Shown here piece after piece: positions 35,422-47,904 of a stretch of DNA of 64,000 bases. A program made the translations under genes and the position numbers. The DNA lies in assembly GCA_951799425.1 (NCBI GenBank), contig OX637396.1, positions 41,903,901 through 41,967,900 on the forward strand. The letters are read 5' to 3'. This stretch comes from Ilex aquifolium (taxonomy: Eukaryota > Streptophyta > Magnoliopsida > Aquifoliales > Aquifoliaceae). The notes below the pieces were generated by a model that searched no databases, had not been told where the DNA came from, and was given only the letters and a program-made list of their open reading frames with translations. Numbering within the stretch: position 1 is the stretch's first letter; each line of letters starts with the position of its first letter.

Positions 35422-35589
35422 GGGTTCATTCCTAAATGGGTTTCTTCATAGATCTGATGCACTGGAACTTCTATAAGCAGATTGGGAGGATTTCCCAAAT
35501 TTTGTCTCCTTGTCATAGAGTTCTTGTTGCGTCTTCTTCTTGTTGGCACTTTTGGCTTTTTTTGGGGGTGTTTTCGATGACTCTGATTG

Positions 35590-35800
35590 TTTTTCGAGGA
35601 TTAGGAATGTTCAGATTAGTTTACGTGCATTTTAATTAATCTCTTTCCCGGTTCGGTCAAAGCAGGTCATCCACGTCTAGATTAAGGTATTTTTTTGGGA
35701 TAAATTCCTCATGACCTGACCTCAAAATTTGAACTAAAGATGTCTGGATTTACAACTTATACTTGTTACCAGTTAAACTATCTCTTGGAGTTGTGGATCA
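35590..35800 (-). mobile_element. Diverged tRNA-derived SINE
   Basis: Same family as 7469-7666. On the minus strand an A-box-like TAGTTTAACTGGTAACA and a B-box-like TAGTTCAAATTTTG are followed by ATACCTTAATCTAGACGTGG and a tail segment near ATGCACGTAAAC. No clear target duplication; limits approximate. Confidence 0.6.
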
Positions 35801-36344
35801 GGATTTTTTTGCATTGGTCTATAGCTTAATTCAGATGAAATGAAACCTTTGTTCCTTGACCAATTAATTTGTATCCTCTTCCAGTAATTCTTGGCCTTTT
35901 CGTATAATTTTTTCCTGAATTCGACATCTGAGAGAGGGATTTGATTAGAATGAGCTTTTGGTTGACTTGAATGGTGGTTACCATCTGAATTCTAGACTCA
36001 TATATGAAGAAAGTTAGGCAGATGCATTCACTAACATGCCGAATTCCAAAAACCATTGAGTTTTCCTTGTAGGGTTCACGATTCATCCGTTGGTCTATGT
36101 TTACATTAGGCTGCCTCCTAATTTGTTTCTTGAATTTTCAAACTTATTATCAAACTTCCGAGAGAGAGAGAGAATATGAAAAAAAAAAAAAATTATTATT
36201 AGTATTGTGGAATCGGAACGGGTAATACTACATGGACCTTTTTTGTTGACCTTATTATTTTCTGTCATTTAGATTGACAGTAGACCTCGTTATTAGTTAA
36301 GACCCGCTATCAATTCAATGATTATGATCTATCATGTCAACAAG

Positions 36345-36513
36345 AGCAATGTTATTGGGACCTAATTTGCTGACCTAATTCATCATGACTTTTGAATTGA
36401 CTGTGGGTCCTATCAAACATTGAAACTTAGTGTCGATCCAACAGTTACAGTGCAACCACATCATTAGGTTAACAAATTAGATTAGATTTTTAGGTCTAAA
36501 TAATATTATTCTG
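36345..36513. mobile_element. Probable MITE
   Basis: Imperfect inverted arms share TTATT..GACCTAA and TAATTTG.T.ACCTAAT (left arm about 36348-36385, right arm about 36466-36510). The interior has ACTGTGGGTCC, as does the MITE near 8.8 kb. Confidence 0.5.
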
Positions 36514-37447
36514 TCAACAAATAAGATCACTAAATTAGGTATAAATAACATTTATTGGAACGAGAATCATTATTCCTACAAAATACTTGGTCAAATTTGC
36601 TTTAAAGGACCTTGCTGAAATTCCAGCAAGAACATTTCTATTGTAGATCAAAACTTAGAATCAAATTTTCATAGAATTGATTGGTTAAATATATAGCAAA
36701 CATCTTAATTTGGAAAATAATACTTTGACTCCTTTAATTATGAATTCAAATTTATTTTACCCTTTGAATTATTGTATTTTTCACATTGTCCCCTTAATTA
36801 TTGAGTTGATTACACATTGCCCCAAACACTTTTTTTTTTCTCTTTTCGATGAAAATTATGGAGCAAATGAAACAAAACAAATAATTTGGAGTGTAAAATG
36901 AAATAATTTTTTGTTGAATTTGTAATAACTGGGGCATTCTAAAACTAATAACATAATTGAAAATATAATGTGAAAAATATGATAGTTGAAGAGTAACGCA
37001 AGAAAAGAGAAATAATTGAGAAGGTCAAAGTGTAATTTGTCCTTGTATTTTTAATAGTTGTTTCTTTTGTCGTCTTTTTTATTTATTTATTTTTTTAATA
37101 TTAAGTGTCTAAACTTGTACCGATTACTTTTTAGAGCTCATAAATTAATTACCTTCAACTAATTTAGAAAATATCTCAACCACTAAACTATCGTAGAGTT
37201 ATTGACCCTTTTTCTTAAGTTAAAGTAAAAAAGTTTTTTTTAACCGTATGAGAAAAAATCTCTTCGTAGCCACCCCAAACACGAGAAAATATCTATTTCA
37301 ACGGTGATATCACGTTGTAAGGTAATGTGATATTATCAATCAATAATATTAAAATAAATAAATAAATGGACCTCACAAAAATCAATAACTAACCTATCAT
37401 ATAACCAAATAACTCTATACAGGGGCAGAGCCAAGATTTTGCCTCAG

Positions 37448-37520
37448 TGGGGGCAACCTAAATTCTTAAATTTCAAAATATAATTATAATTTTGAAATTT
37501 AAGAATTTAGGTTGCCCCCA
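37448..37520. repeat. 73-bp near-perfect palindrome in the hAT element
   Basis: Arms of about 32 bases starting TGGGGGCAACCTAAATTC mirror each other around a short AT centre near 37484. It lies just inside the left hAT terminus, and GTGGGGGCA recurs near the right terminus (about 40981). Confidence 0.9.
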
Positions 37521-37928
37521 TTGAAATTTAAAAACCTTGTAACTTTTTTTTTTATTTTTTTTTTCAAATCAAAAAAAAAAAAAAAGTATAATTATAACAT
37601 TGTTTTCATCAAAATATGTATTCTTGATGAACTATTTATAAGCATAGTTAAATCAAAAGAATGTCATTTAGAGACGCAACTCATGTATATGAGTGATGTA
37701 CAAAAAAAGGCAACAAAAAAGTTTCACATCAAAAGTATTTTTTAGTATTCAAGATTATGTACAGAAGGAGCTCCCAACTCTCGAACATCCAATAATGGAC
37801 TACAAATAATCAAAATATAATCCATAAATCCAAAATATAATTCAAACTAGAATTTCAAGAAATCAATTAAAGCAATTTAATCATGGGGAAGAAAAATTGC
37901 AATAACCAAGAATTTCAGATAGTAAATC

Positions 37929-40361
37929 TGTAAAACCAGAGAAAATTTGAACTTTTGTGAAAAATGGCAAAATGGTAAATTGCCACTATGGTACAGGTTG
38001 TAAAACTGAAATTTTCTAGAACTCGGATGACGAAACGAACCTCACCGTTGGATTCGTCTCGCAAAAACTAGTTACCCTGTCAAATTTCATTAAATTCCGA
38101 GTTAGTCGGATTTTTCGCGTTTTACGAGGCGGTCGAGCCTCGGGAGACCCAAAAACGAAATTCTGATTTAAAATTTTAAATTTTGGGAAATAAATGACAG
38201 CAAGTTAAAATAAAAATATTTTGAACTTGAACCGGAGCGAAATTTAATCGTTTCGGGGTTAAAACGGACCCGGGAAATAAGGGTCGTGTGGGGCATTGTG
38301 GGCCAAGCATTTAAAGAGTATTTAAAGGGGAGAAAATCAGATTTCTCTCCCCATTTGCTCAGCCGGTTTTAACGTGACAGGAAGAGAGGGAAAGAGCAAG
38401 TTTTCTCCACCTTCTCTCTACGATCTACACCCATTGAGAGCTCAAATCCACTCGGGCCAAGAACAAAAGTCGTTCTCCTCGCCAAGGGCTACAAAACCAT
38501 ACCAAGGAGGTCGGGTTTTGGAGAGAATCCAAGGACGGGATTTTTGGAGGCTAGGACTTTGGGATAGGATCGGGTTTTGGAGGCTTCCTACGGTTGCTCT
38601 ACACGCTACAAGAGGTAGGGTTCTCTCCTACTAAGGTTTATTCTAAACCTAGGATATTTTTATGAAATGGGTAAGATAGTAGATTGTATATCTCTTGCCT
38701 ATTGTTGGTAATGTGTTGAAATGGGTAAAGGTCAATTCTAATTGGATTGGTAATTAGAAATTTTTAAATGAAATTTCTAGAATTGGGTATATGGGATTGA
38801 CCCAATGAAATTCTTGGGTTATGTGAATTGTGGGCATGCTATGTGCTTATGTTATGCCATGAGAATTAAAGTGTGTTATTACTTGATTTTGTGATGACAT
38901 GCTTGGGTGTTATTCAAGATAATGTTGGTATATGTATACATGTTATAATATATTAACATTGTAGAGAATTATGGAAAATTATGTGTTTATGATGTAATTT
39001 TGCCATGAAATATGTAAAATGTGATTGGAATGTTCATGTGTTCCTCATAGCATATTGAACATGGTAATATTGTTGCAATGGAGCATCACATTGCATATGC
39101 ACGGGAACATCGCATTTAGTGGGTGTGTGTGCATGGTGGTTGTCTTCACCACGCATGGTGGATGACGAGTGGGCTCGGGTAAGATGGGTCGATGACCTAA
39201 TCGAGTCGCACGGTTTGCACGGTTGTTAGGGTTGGGGTAGCAAGAAGGGCTAGACTATCCCTCGGGTGAGAGACCCGGTGATTGGATACGCACTCCGTTG
39301 GTATAAGAGTCCATAAAGTGTGTCGGTGTACGCGGAACCGTTGGTGGAAGTCCATGAATTCCGTGTCGGTTGGGTGCCGTTGGTGTAAGTCCATAAATAT
39401 CCACCCCAATAGAGACCCTAGAATGAAAGGTCATTTGATGTGCAACATCAATGACGGGTTGGTACACATTGGCACTTGCATGTGTAGAGGAGCCGGGAAG
39501 GGCTAGGTTGATATGCATGAGTGGGTCTCACCTCATTCCATAGCAAGACATTGCAAATTCCATCATTGAATATATTTCCTTGCTTGGGATGTTATGAATT
39601 GTTGTTTTGGGTATGTGAACATTTCATATGCATATAGGTTGGGGAGTAGCCTCATTAGGAGATACCCTATTGAGCGTGGCTCACCCTTTGTGGGAAAAAC
39701 ATTTCAGGTGTTGGGTTTGCACCGGTGGATGGCTCACTTGGGGAGCATCAAGCATGAAGGGGGCCGACTTGTGGCCTTAATTTTGAGTTGTAAAGTTTTT
39801 ACCAAAATTTCCATTTTGATGTATAAATTATGGGAAATTGTTGTAATGGAATTTTTATAAAGCATGTTATATGGACAATCCTATTACTCTGGTATTGGAT
39901 GAGTTGGGGAAGGTTTGGAATGGATTGGAAATGAAAAATGGAGGAAAAAGGCAAAACTGGCCAGAGAGTACCGGTACCGTGTACCGGGTACCAGCTGGTT
40001 GACAGTACCGGTACCCCCTTTCCAGTGGGTTGACAGTACCGGTACCGGGTACCGGTACTGAATGGTACCGGTACTCTCTTCAAAATTTTCAGTTTTTCAC
40101 ACTGCTTCGCCTTATTTTCAATCTACGTTTTTCCTTCCTTCCAATGATATAAATGGACTATAATGGAGTATAAATCATGGTATATTGAATATTGGTTGAA
40201 CCCAAATGAATAATCGAATCCGGTTAACAATTGTGAATTAAGGTCCCGGTTAAGGGGATGCTACTACTGTGGTGTTAGGTTGAGTGACATCCACGGGTAT
40301 TTCCGCGGGTTGACGGGTGGTCAACGGTTAATATAGGACCCCCGGAAATTGGGGCGTCACA
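37929..40361. mobile_element. 2.4-kb solo LTR nested in the hAT element
   Basis: Starts TGTAAAACCAG and ends GGGGCGTCACA, between exact AAATC copies (37924-37928 and 40362-40366). It is non-coding, with local direct repeats at about 39290-39405 (GTCCATAAA/GTCCATGAA units) and a cluster of GTACCGGTAC palindromes. It is probably from a chromovirus-type gypsy family (inferred from size and ends). It inserted after the hAT element. Confidence 0.87.
39968..40077. repeat. GTACCGGTAC palindrome cluster
   Basis: About nine overlapping GTACC/GGTAC units occur in 110 bp, arranged as two related halves that each contain GGTTGACAGTACCGGTACC. It lies in the right part of the solo LTR. Confidence 0.85.
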
Positions 40362-41156
40362 AAATCTGAACTGGAGACTTCAACAAAAATTCAAAATAGT
40401 TGAGTGGTGACCTAAGACAAAGCAAAGAAAACCTACATAAGTCCATAAATAATACACCAAACAACCATCAATTCTACATGAACTAAACTAATTTTTTAAT
40501 ATAAAAAATCTGATTTTAGATTAGTGCTAATACTACTATAAAAAAATTTGGTTAATGGATTTCTTCTCTCCTTGACTTCAACATAATCTTCTAGGGTTTC
40601 TTCAAATTTAATTTGCACAACGATTGAATCCACAAATAAAATTGGCTGATTCGTTGGCTGATTTACCTCTCTTTAGCTGATTAGTTAATGAATACACCAA
40701 AGAAACTAACAAAAAAATTTAAATAAAAGAAAGAAGAGGGTTGGACTGGAAGTTGGACTGACTACGAAGAAGACGAAGATGACTTACTGGAAAAAAAAAA
40801 AAAAGCACGTGATGAAAAATGAGGAGGAGCAGGAGCTAGAGCTGCCAAAATTGACTTTTAATAGTTTGAAAATTATATTAATATACCCTATACTTTAAAA
40901 AAAATTCAGTGGGGACAAGTTTAAAAAAATTTTGAAATTTTTAGAATTACACTTGAATCCCAAAATTTTTTAAAATTTCAGTGGGGGCAGCCCATATTAA
41001 ATCCGCCCCTGACTCTATACCTTTTTGTCATATAAACTCAAGTGAAATTCACGTTTTTTCATTTAAAATTTTATGATTGATCAGTAATACAGTGATATGG
41101 TATCACCACCGTACGTTGCATTCAATATTTAGTTATTTACTCACCAACCACTCCCC

Positions 41157-41167
<11 letters not shown>

Positions 41168-41205
<38 letters not shown>
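41168..41205. repeat. (GA)n microsatellite
   Basis: Runs directly after a (TG)n stretch, upstream of the predicted channel gene leader. Confidence 0.95.
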
Positions 41206-41206
<1 letters not shown>

Positions 41207-41339
41207 GTATATACAATCAACGTTTAACGTAGCATTGACGTAGCCTTCAAGTGGTACTAATAGCCGTAATTAAGATCAAATGTCGAGTCTTTAACTTGTC
41301 TCTGACTAGTCTCCCGCCAAGTCTTCTCCGCCCCTCTAG

Positions 41340-41946
41340 AAAATAAGAAATAGAGAGAAAGACTCAGTCAGTCCAATGCCACACCGCGATAATCTCCACG
41401 AACTTTCTCAATCCAAACCCACCAGTTGCCTTTACTTGACGAACAACTTTATAATTCTTTCAATTCATCAACCATTCAAGTTAAAGCAAAAACACTCAAA
41501 CTGGGTCGAGTGAAATTCCTATTGTTTGGTAAGTTTCTCTCCCTTTCTTATCTTTAAGTTTCTTTTTAATTCTCTGGTTGTTTACCCAGAAAAAGCTTGA
41601 AAAGCACAAGGAAATGAATAGATTATATCATTCCCAAAAAACGTATATTATTTACTTAAATTTTTTTTTTTTTTTATTTACTTAAAACTAAACAAACACA
41701 ACTTCTTGAATTTGTTTGGGCCATCATGGCTCTGAGTTTCATGTTTTCCAGAAACCAAAGGACATTGGTTTCAATATTTTTTTACTTTACCTTTCCTCTG
41801 TTTCCCCTCTAGTATGGGTTTTCCCAGGGAGATCCCACAGAAAGTTGGATTTGAGTATGAGTTATTGAATTTTGGGGCTTCTTGCTTCCATCTTAATGAT
41901 GTCTGTAGCTTCAGTAGCATGATTTTTCAATCTATCAAGAAATGCT

Positions 41947-41997
<51 letters not shown>

Positions 41998-42451
41998 GTA
42001 ATTTGGATATTATATTCAAGAAAGCCCAAGTATGTCGTTTTAGTAGTCAGTTACCACTGCATGATTGAATGACTTCCTGTTTGTAACTTATTTATATATA
42101 TAATCGTTCACCAGTCTCTTAAAAAATTTTAGAGGAGGGAGGCTTATATTATCTTTAGTCAACATTTCAGAAGAACTGTCTTGTAAGATCTTGCTTGACT
42201 GATGTATAAAGTTTCCAACTTTTGAAACCTTTGCTGTTTATCTTTTGGGATTTTAATCTTATATATATTGCATTATACTCATAGTTGTAATTTTTGTAAT
42301 GCAAGTAGGAATTTCTGATTTGGTGTTGGTGTTTTACAGGGGAATTATGAGTTTAACACTTTTGATATAAACATAAAAGCATCATCTAAATTAATCCCGA
42401 GTTCGATCATCATCAGTATTTGTTCCTTTTGCAACAAAGCAAGCTCAAGTT
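41340..42451 (+). other. Channel gene leader exon and 5'-UTR intron (predicted)
   Basis: A donor TTTG|GTAAGT at 41529 and an acceptor GTTTTACAG ending at 42339 enclose an intron with a (CT)n run at 41949-41991. The second exon begins at 42340 and holds 112 bases of leader before the ATG at 42452. The transcription start is not determined. Confidence 0.5.
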
Positions 42452-45400
42452 ATGGATTTGAAGCGAGATAAATTTGTGAGGTTGGTCCATTTGATACCCA
42501 TTTTATTAAATTGTTGATCAACTGTTTTAATTGAATTAAATATGTACTTTGCATTGGGAAAGAAATGTAAACCATTGGAGAGATATTAACTAGTATCTCT
42601 TGGAATAAAAGGAAAAAAAAAAAAAGGAGCCCCCCCCGCGGGGGGTGGGGGGGGGGGGGGGGTGTGTTTGAGAATGCTTTGCCAGGCAACTGTTGTAAGA
42701 ACCACGGAGTATCACTCCGAGGTCAATCTGCATCTAATTCTTGTTCTATTATTTTGCACAGAACCGTGCAGTGTTTACATGTTTTTGAGATTTGCAATCT
42801 AGAATTGTGGCATGTAGATGCTAATGATAATCTTAAAGTTTCAGTTCATCATTATAGTTCATGTTTGCTCGAAAAAAATTTCACTGACATTACCCTAATT
42901 GGGTGATTGATTGGACTGTTAATTACATCATCCATTGCAGATTCTTTAATCTTTGTTTTGGTTCCCATTCTGCACAATAATGCGAGTGATGCATGCATTG
43001 TTGTATTAGATCGAGATCTAAAAGTTCTCTCTTGACCTTACTACAAGGATGAGGCTTTATAATATATTAATATGCAAAGATAAAATGTAGAACCTATAAA
43101 GGAAAAGATAATCGAAATCATTCTCCAACTTAACCAGATTTAGAATAACATTTTTTAGGCTTACTTCTAAATTTCCATTTTGCATGCTGCCATTCTTATC
43201 TATGTTCCAATACTGGATAGATGCATTCAAGTACTAAAAGCCTTGCCCCTCATGTTAATTTTATGGTACCTAACTGACTATATCATTCAGGTTTGAAGAC
43301 TGGAGTTCAGAGAGGTCTTCTACTCCTGAGCGACGATTTTTCTCTGAAAATAAACTAACTGTAAGCTCAGTGATGGGGAGTATTAGAAGAGGATTTGAGA
43401 TGGCTTTTACGTGGGCTAAAAGCTTGAAAAAGCCATTAAACTTCCATCCAACAAGTAAGCAGCCAACAAAATTTTCAGGTTCTAGGAGGAAAGTTCTTGA
43501 TCCACAGGGTCCATTTCTTGAACAATGGAACAAAATATTTGTAATCTCTTGTATCATTGGAGTGTCCTTGGATCCATTGTTCCTTTACATCCCTGTAATT
43601 GATGCCAAAGAGAAGTGCCTTGATTTGGATGACGGAATAGAGATAGCTGCTTGTGTTCTTCGTTTCTTCACTGACATCTTCTATATACTTCATATTATCT
43701 TTCAATTCCGTACTGGTTTTATTGCACCTCCTTCTCGAGTATTTGGAAGGGGTGTGTTAATTGAAGATTCCTATGCTATAGCCAAACGGTACTTGTCATC
43801 TTACTTCATCATTGATATCTTATCAGTGCTTCCTCTCCCACAGGTATGTGCTCTTTCTATTGTCAATCTGCGGTTTCAGGGGCATGCCCTCTTTATGCAT
43901 TAATTAGAATACTCATCTTTATGTACTCATTGATATCACTTCTTTGTAGTGACAAGGCATTTCACTAACAACAGCAAAACTTATTTCATTCAACAAATTT
44001 ATAATAGTTTTGCACTTTCCATATTATCAGTCACATCTTAGTTGATTAAGAAGCACTAGTAAATAAAAATGAGTTGTTTGAATTTCAATAGCTTATGGTT
44101 AATCTATTCAGGTGGCGGTTTTAGTCATCATCCCCAGCTTAGATGGCCCAATTCCACTGGTGACAAAAGACCTGTTGAAGTTTGTTATTTTTGCACAATA
44201 TGTCCCAAGACTTATTCGGATCTATCCTCTATACAAAGAAGTGACAACAACGTCTGGCATATTCACTGAAACAGCATGGGCTGGAGCTGCTTTCAATCTC
44301 TTTCTCTACATGCTAGCCAGCCATGTAAGTTTCATGCAACATATTTTTCATTCTTAGCAATATTCCAAGGATTCTTGCCCCCATTTTATTTCCCCCATTT
44401 TATTTCTTGATTTTTTTCTTAGCTTTAGGTTGGTTTGGTTTGTTGTCTTATATGTACATCTTGCATTTTGGCTTTTGTTTGGAACATTTAAGTATAGCCA
44501 TAGACGAGTTCTAGATGCCTACATCTACCTAGGAAAGGGGAAAATATGTGAAGGGAAACTTTGTTTTCTACTTATCATTTCTCATGGCTTACCTCAGTCT
44601 GTAACGCTATAGAAGCAGACGTCTGTGCAGTAACCGTCTAAACTTTAGTGGTCTAATGTTTGAGTGTAGCAGATGAAGGTACTTCTCCATGACTATCATC
44701 GGATAGAATATGACCAAGTGTGACTACATCAAAAAAGGAATTGCATCTCACACTATTCTGACAAAGGCTTGAATCATATATGTTTCAGGTGGTTGGAGCC
44801 CTCTGGTACTTGTTCGCAATAGAGCGGGAAGACAGGTGCTGGCATATTGCTTGTGGAAATCATAACTGTACTCCTAGATATTTATACTGTGGAGAAGACC
44901 GTGGAGGAAACTATTCATTTCTAAATGTTTCCTGTCCTCTTCTTGAACCGAATGAAATAAGAAATGAGACGGACTTTGACTTCGGCATATTCCTTGATGC
45001 TCTTCAGTCTCGTGTGGTAGAAACAAGGGATTTTCCGCAGAAATTCTTTTACTGCTTTTGGTGGGGTCTGCGAGGTTTAAGGTTTGTGCATATATGATCT
45101 TCTGATTCTTATATATTCTACTTTTTCATTAATATCTGTTGCTAAACAATTTTTCCCTTTTACACTTGTTCAGTTCTTTAGGCCAAAACCTCAAAACAAG
45201 CACCTTTGTAGTGGAGATTCTGTTTGCTATCTTCATATCCATCGTTGGATTGGTTCTGTTTTCATTGCTTATTGGCAACATGCAGGTAACTACTTAAATT
45301 TTCATTCTACACTACTTGAGAATTCTATATTGTGTATGAACATAGAATATCTTGCATCAAATACATGGCACACATTGAATGTATGCACATCCTTTAAATT

Positions 45401-46901
45401 GTTCAATAAACTTTCAGTTGTACATGTACTTGTGTAGAAGTGGACATTGCTCGGAATTTCTTCTGGTCTGGGAGCAGTGATCCATAAATGTTCATGCCGT
45501 ATTGTGCTATTATGTGTCATCTTTGGCCTACCATTCTCGTTCTAGCTCCAACTTGAACCTACTCCCGCCACTCACTACAGCACCATTTTCTAAATAGGTG
45601 AGCTAAAGGGCTCAAACTTGTTTTTTGGTTTTGTTACAGAAATATCTGCAGTCCATCACCGTTAGAGTAGAAGAGATGAGACTAAAAAGACGAGATGCAG
45701 AGCAATGGATGTCTCACCGTTTGCTTCCAGAGAATCTGAGGGAAAGGATTCGGCGGTATGACCAGCACAGATGGCAAGAAACCAGAGGTGTTGAGGAAGA
45801 ATCTCTGGTTCGTAACCTTCCTAAGGACCTCAGGAGGGACATAAAACGCCATCTCTGCTGGGATTTACTCAAAAGAGTAAGTGCAGTTCCTTGTCTTTTC
45901 TTTGACTTTTTCATGTTATGCATTTGTGCTTGTCTGCACACTCTATATATTTTGAAACTCACTTTTGAAGTTTAAATTGGAGTCTTAGCTTCTTCATCTT
46001 TTTTACTCTAGGTGCCAATGTTTGAAAAAATGGATGAACAATTATTGGATGCAATGTGTGACCGGCTCAAGCCAGTTCTTTACACACAGAATAGCTTCAT
46101 AGCTCGTGAGGGGGATCCAGTAGATGAGATGCTCTTTGTCATGCGAGGAAATCTATTGACTATGACTACCAACGGTGGTAGAACTGGCTTCTTCAACTCC
46201 ATTGATCTCAAGGCTGGTGACTTCTGCGGAGAAGCGCTTCTTACTTGGGCTTTGGATCCCAACTCTTCCTCCAGTCTTCCCACTTCAACCAGAACAGTGA
46301 AAGCCATTACAGATGTTGAAGCTTTTGCCCTTATGGCTGATGACCTGAAGTCTGTGGCCAACCAGTTCCGTCGTCTACACAGCAAGCAGTTCCAGCACAC
46401 TTTCAGGCAAGTATCAGAATGAAGTTTCTCATATAATGCTGTGATATTCATTAAGGTTGTTAGTAGCGTTTTTGGTGGCGTGATATTCATCTCCATGAGA
46501 TATGGTTATTAACAATGTATAGTTGTGCTGTGATGCTACTACTAGCAACTGTTGAAATGGTATCATGATGTTTCTCTTGTGCTCATTATAATTTCAGGCT
46601 CTACTCTCATCAGTGGAGGACATGGGCAGCCTGTTTTATACAAGTAGCATGGCGCCGACATTTTAGAAGGAAGCTAGAGAAGTCTCTGCGCGAGGAAGAA
46701 AATAGACTGCAGGATGCATTGGCAAAAGAAGGGGGAACATCACCAAGCCTTGGTGCCACCATTTACGCGTCAAGATTTGCCGCCAATGCACTACGTGCCT
46801 TGAGGCGCAATCGTGCACGCAATGCGAAAATGCCACAGTGGTTACCTCCTTTATTGCTTCAGAAGCCAGCAGAGCCTGATTTTAGTGATGAAGGTCAATA
46901 A
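42452..46901 (+). CDS. Cyclic nucleotide-gated ion channel, CNGC1/10/13-like
   Basis: Plasma-membrane cation channel subunit used in calcium signalling. Eight coding exons: 42452-42480, 43291-43843, 44112-44324, 44789-45081, 45174-45285, 45640-45876, 46012-46406, 46598-46901 (711 residues, normal length). It starts MDLKRDKFVRFEDW as in group I CNGCs. S1 (NKIFVISCIIGVSLDP) begins near residue 82 and the voltage-sensor helix has YVPRLIRIYPLYK. The pore holds WWGLRGLRSLGQN with the filter GQN at about 365-367. A C-linker follows, then the cyclic nucleotide-binding domain (about 480-600, EGDPVDEMLFVMRG, GDFCGEALLTW) and an IQ calmodulin site (FIQVAWRRHFRRKLE). All phases close. The intron after 46406 uses a GC donor (TTTCAG|GCAAGT). 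A leader exon ending at 41528 and an acceptor before 42340 suggest a 5'-UTR intron. Confidence 0.93.
42627..42662. repeat. C-run/G-run foldback in a channel intron
   Basis: A run of C followed by CGCGG and then runs of six and sixteen or more G. It can fold as a C:G hairpin or a quadruplex. Homopolymer length may be an assembly estimate. Confidence 0.8.
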
Positions 46902-47148
46902 CCAGGTGCAGTCTTTATAGTGAGCCTTGGAAGAAGGTGTATTAGTAAGATGAATAGTCCATGGACTTGTCATAATGCAGAAATTTCTAAATCTTCATCC
47001 TATTTGAACTACAAAGTTGATGCTTCAGATCAATGTTTTTTTAGATAATTTTGCCAATAGAACCTCTGATTCCTGCTCATAACGATGTAAAAATGAAGTT
47101 TATATGTATGTGTGTACATTTAAAAATATACATGTGTATGTGTATGCA

Positions 47149-47154
47149 AATAAA
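47149..47154 (+). terminator. Poly(A) signal of the channel gene
   Basis: AATAAA about 250 bases after the stop codon at 46899-46901, followed by T/G-rich DNA. Confidence 0.5.
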
Positions 47155-47608
47155 GATAGATTTGTAAAACATGTTTTGCTATAGGTTTGTGTCAGAAGTT
47201 AGTTTTCTTAATGAGACTTCGCTTCATTCTCCTCCTATTCGGATTGTTTGTTGTGGTACTCCCTCTAGAGTATTTTGTCACTGATAATTTGGGTTATCAA
47301 GTGCTCTTCCTTTCTTTCCCTATTTGATATAGTGGATGGATCATGTTCGCTAAACCAGAAGTTGATAGCACAATGAGTTGAGCAAAACAGAGTATAACAC
47401 CAACACAGCTGAGCTAGCTCGTATATAATTAGTTGTAACCATATTGTGATTCTCATTTAGTGATAACAAGCCACTCCTGTGGCCGTATTTTTCCGAATCA
47501 CGTAAAACCTCATGTTCATTGTTCTTGAATTCCTTCTTCTTCTTTTTTTATCCTTAATTGATTGGCAACCATTTTGCACGTTCACAGCAACCCCAACCCA
47601 AAAGAAAC

Positions 47609-47616
47609 CCCCCCCC

Positions 47617-47647
<31 letters not shown>

Positions 47648-47648
47648 A
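47609..47648. repeat. Poly-C run followed by (CA)n
   Basis: About 24 C residues in a row, then a CA dinucleotide run. Together with the G-run at 42645-42661 these are the longest homopolymers in the window. Confidence 0.9.
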
Positions 47649-47902
47649 GAGATTGCACATGTTTTGTAGAATATATATTATATAGTGCTGTTATTTCACC
47701 AAAGAGATCAACTGATACATATATAGCACTGCTACAGAGTTTTATTTTGCAGTGTCTTTCGGTTATTGCACGAAGACAGAGAGCTTATAGTCCACAAAAT
47801 ACTGTGCTTTGTATCATCTCTCTAGAAATTTTTATGAGCCTTGGCATGAAGTACACGTTCCATGGGAATCCTGCATGAGAAGCCAAGGTTATTATGTACC
47901 AC

Positions 47903-47904
<2 letters not shown>

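Larger units (their letters stand above)
35427..37411. other. Spacer between Tat and hAT elements
   Basis: No gene recognised. It contains a diverged SINE (about 35590-35800), a short (GA)n at 36161-36174 and a MITE-like inverted repeat (about 36345-36513). The remainder is AT-rich. Confidence 0.5.
37420..41011. mobile_element. Non-autonomous hAT element
   Basis: Flanked by the exact 8-bp duplication ACTCTATA (37412-37419 and 41012-41019). Its short terminal repeats are CAGGGGCAGA at the left and CAGGGGCGGA as the inverse at the right, the usual hAT terminus. About 1.15 kb belongs to the element; the rest is the solo LTR at 37929-40361. There is no transposase, so it needs one supplied elsewhere. 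Confidence 0.9.

Noticed and set aside
39799-40083. Minus-strand frame with repeated Gly-Thr/Arg-Tyr
   Set aside because: Translation of the GTACCGGTAC cluster inside a non-coding LTR.
45302-46496. Minus-strand open frames across the channel exons
   Set aside because: Shadows of conserved channel coding exons on the plus strand.
46407-46597. GT donor at GCAA|GTATC for the channel intron
   Set aside because: It shifts the frame at the next exon and loses the conserved YSHQWRTW and IQ segment; the GC donor keeps them.
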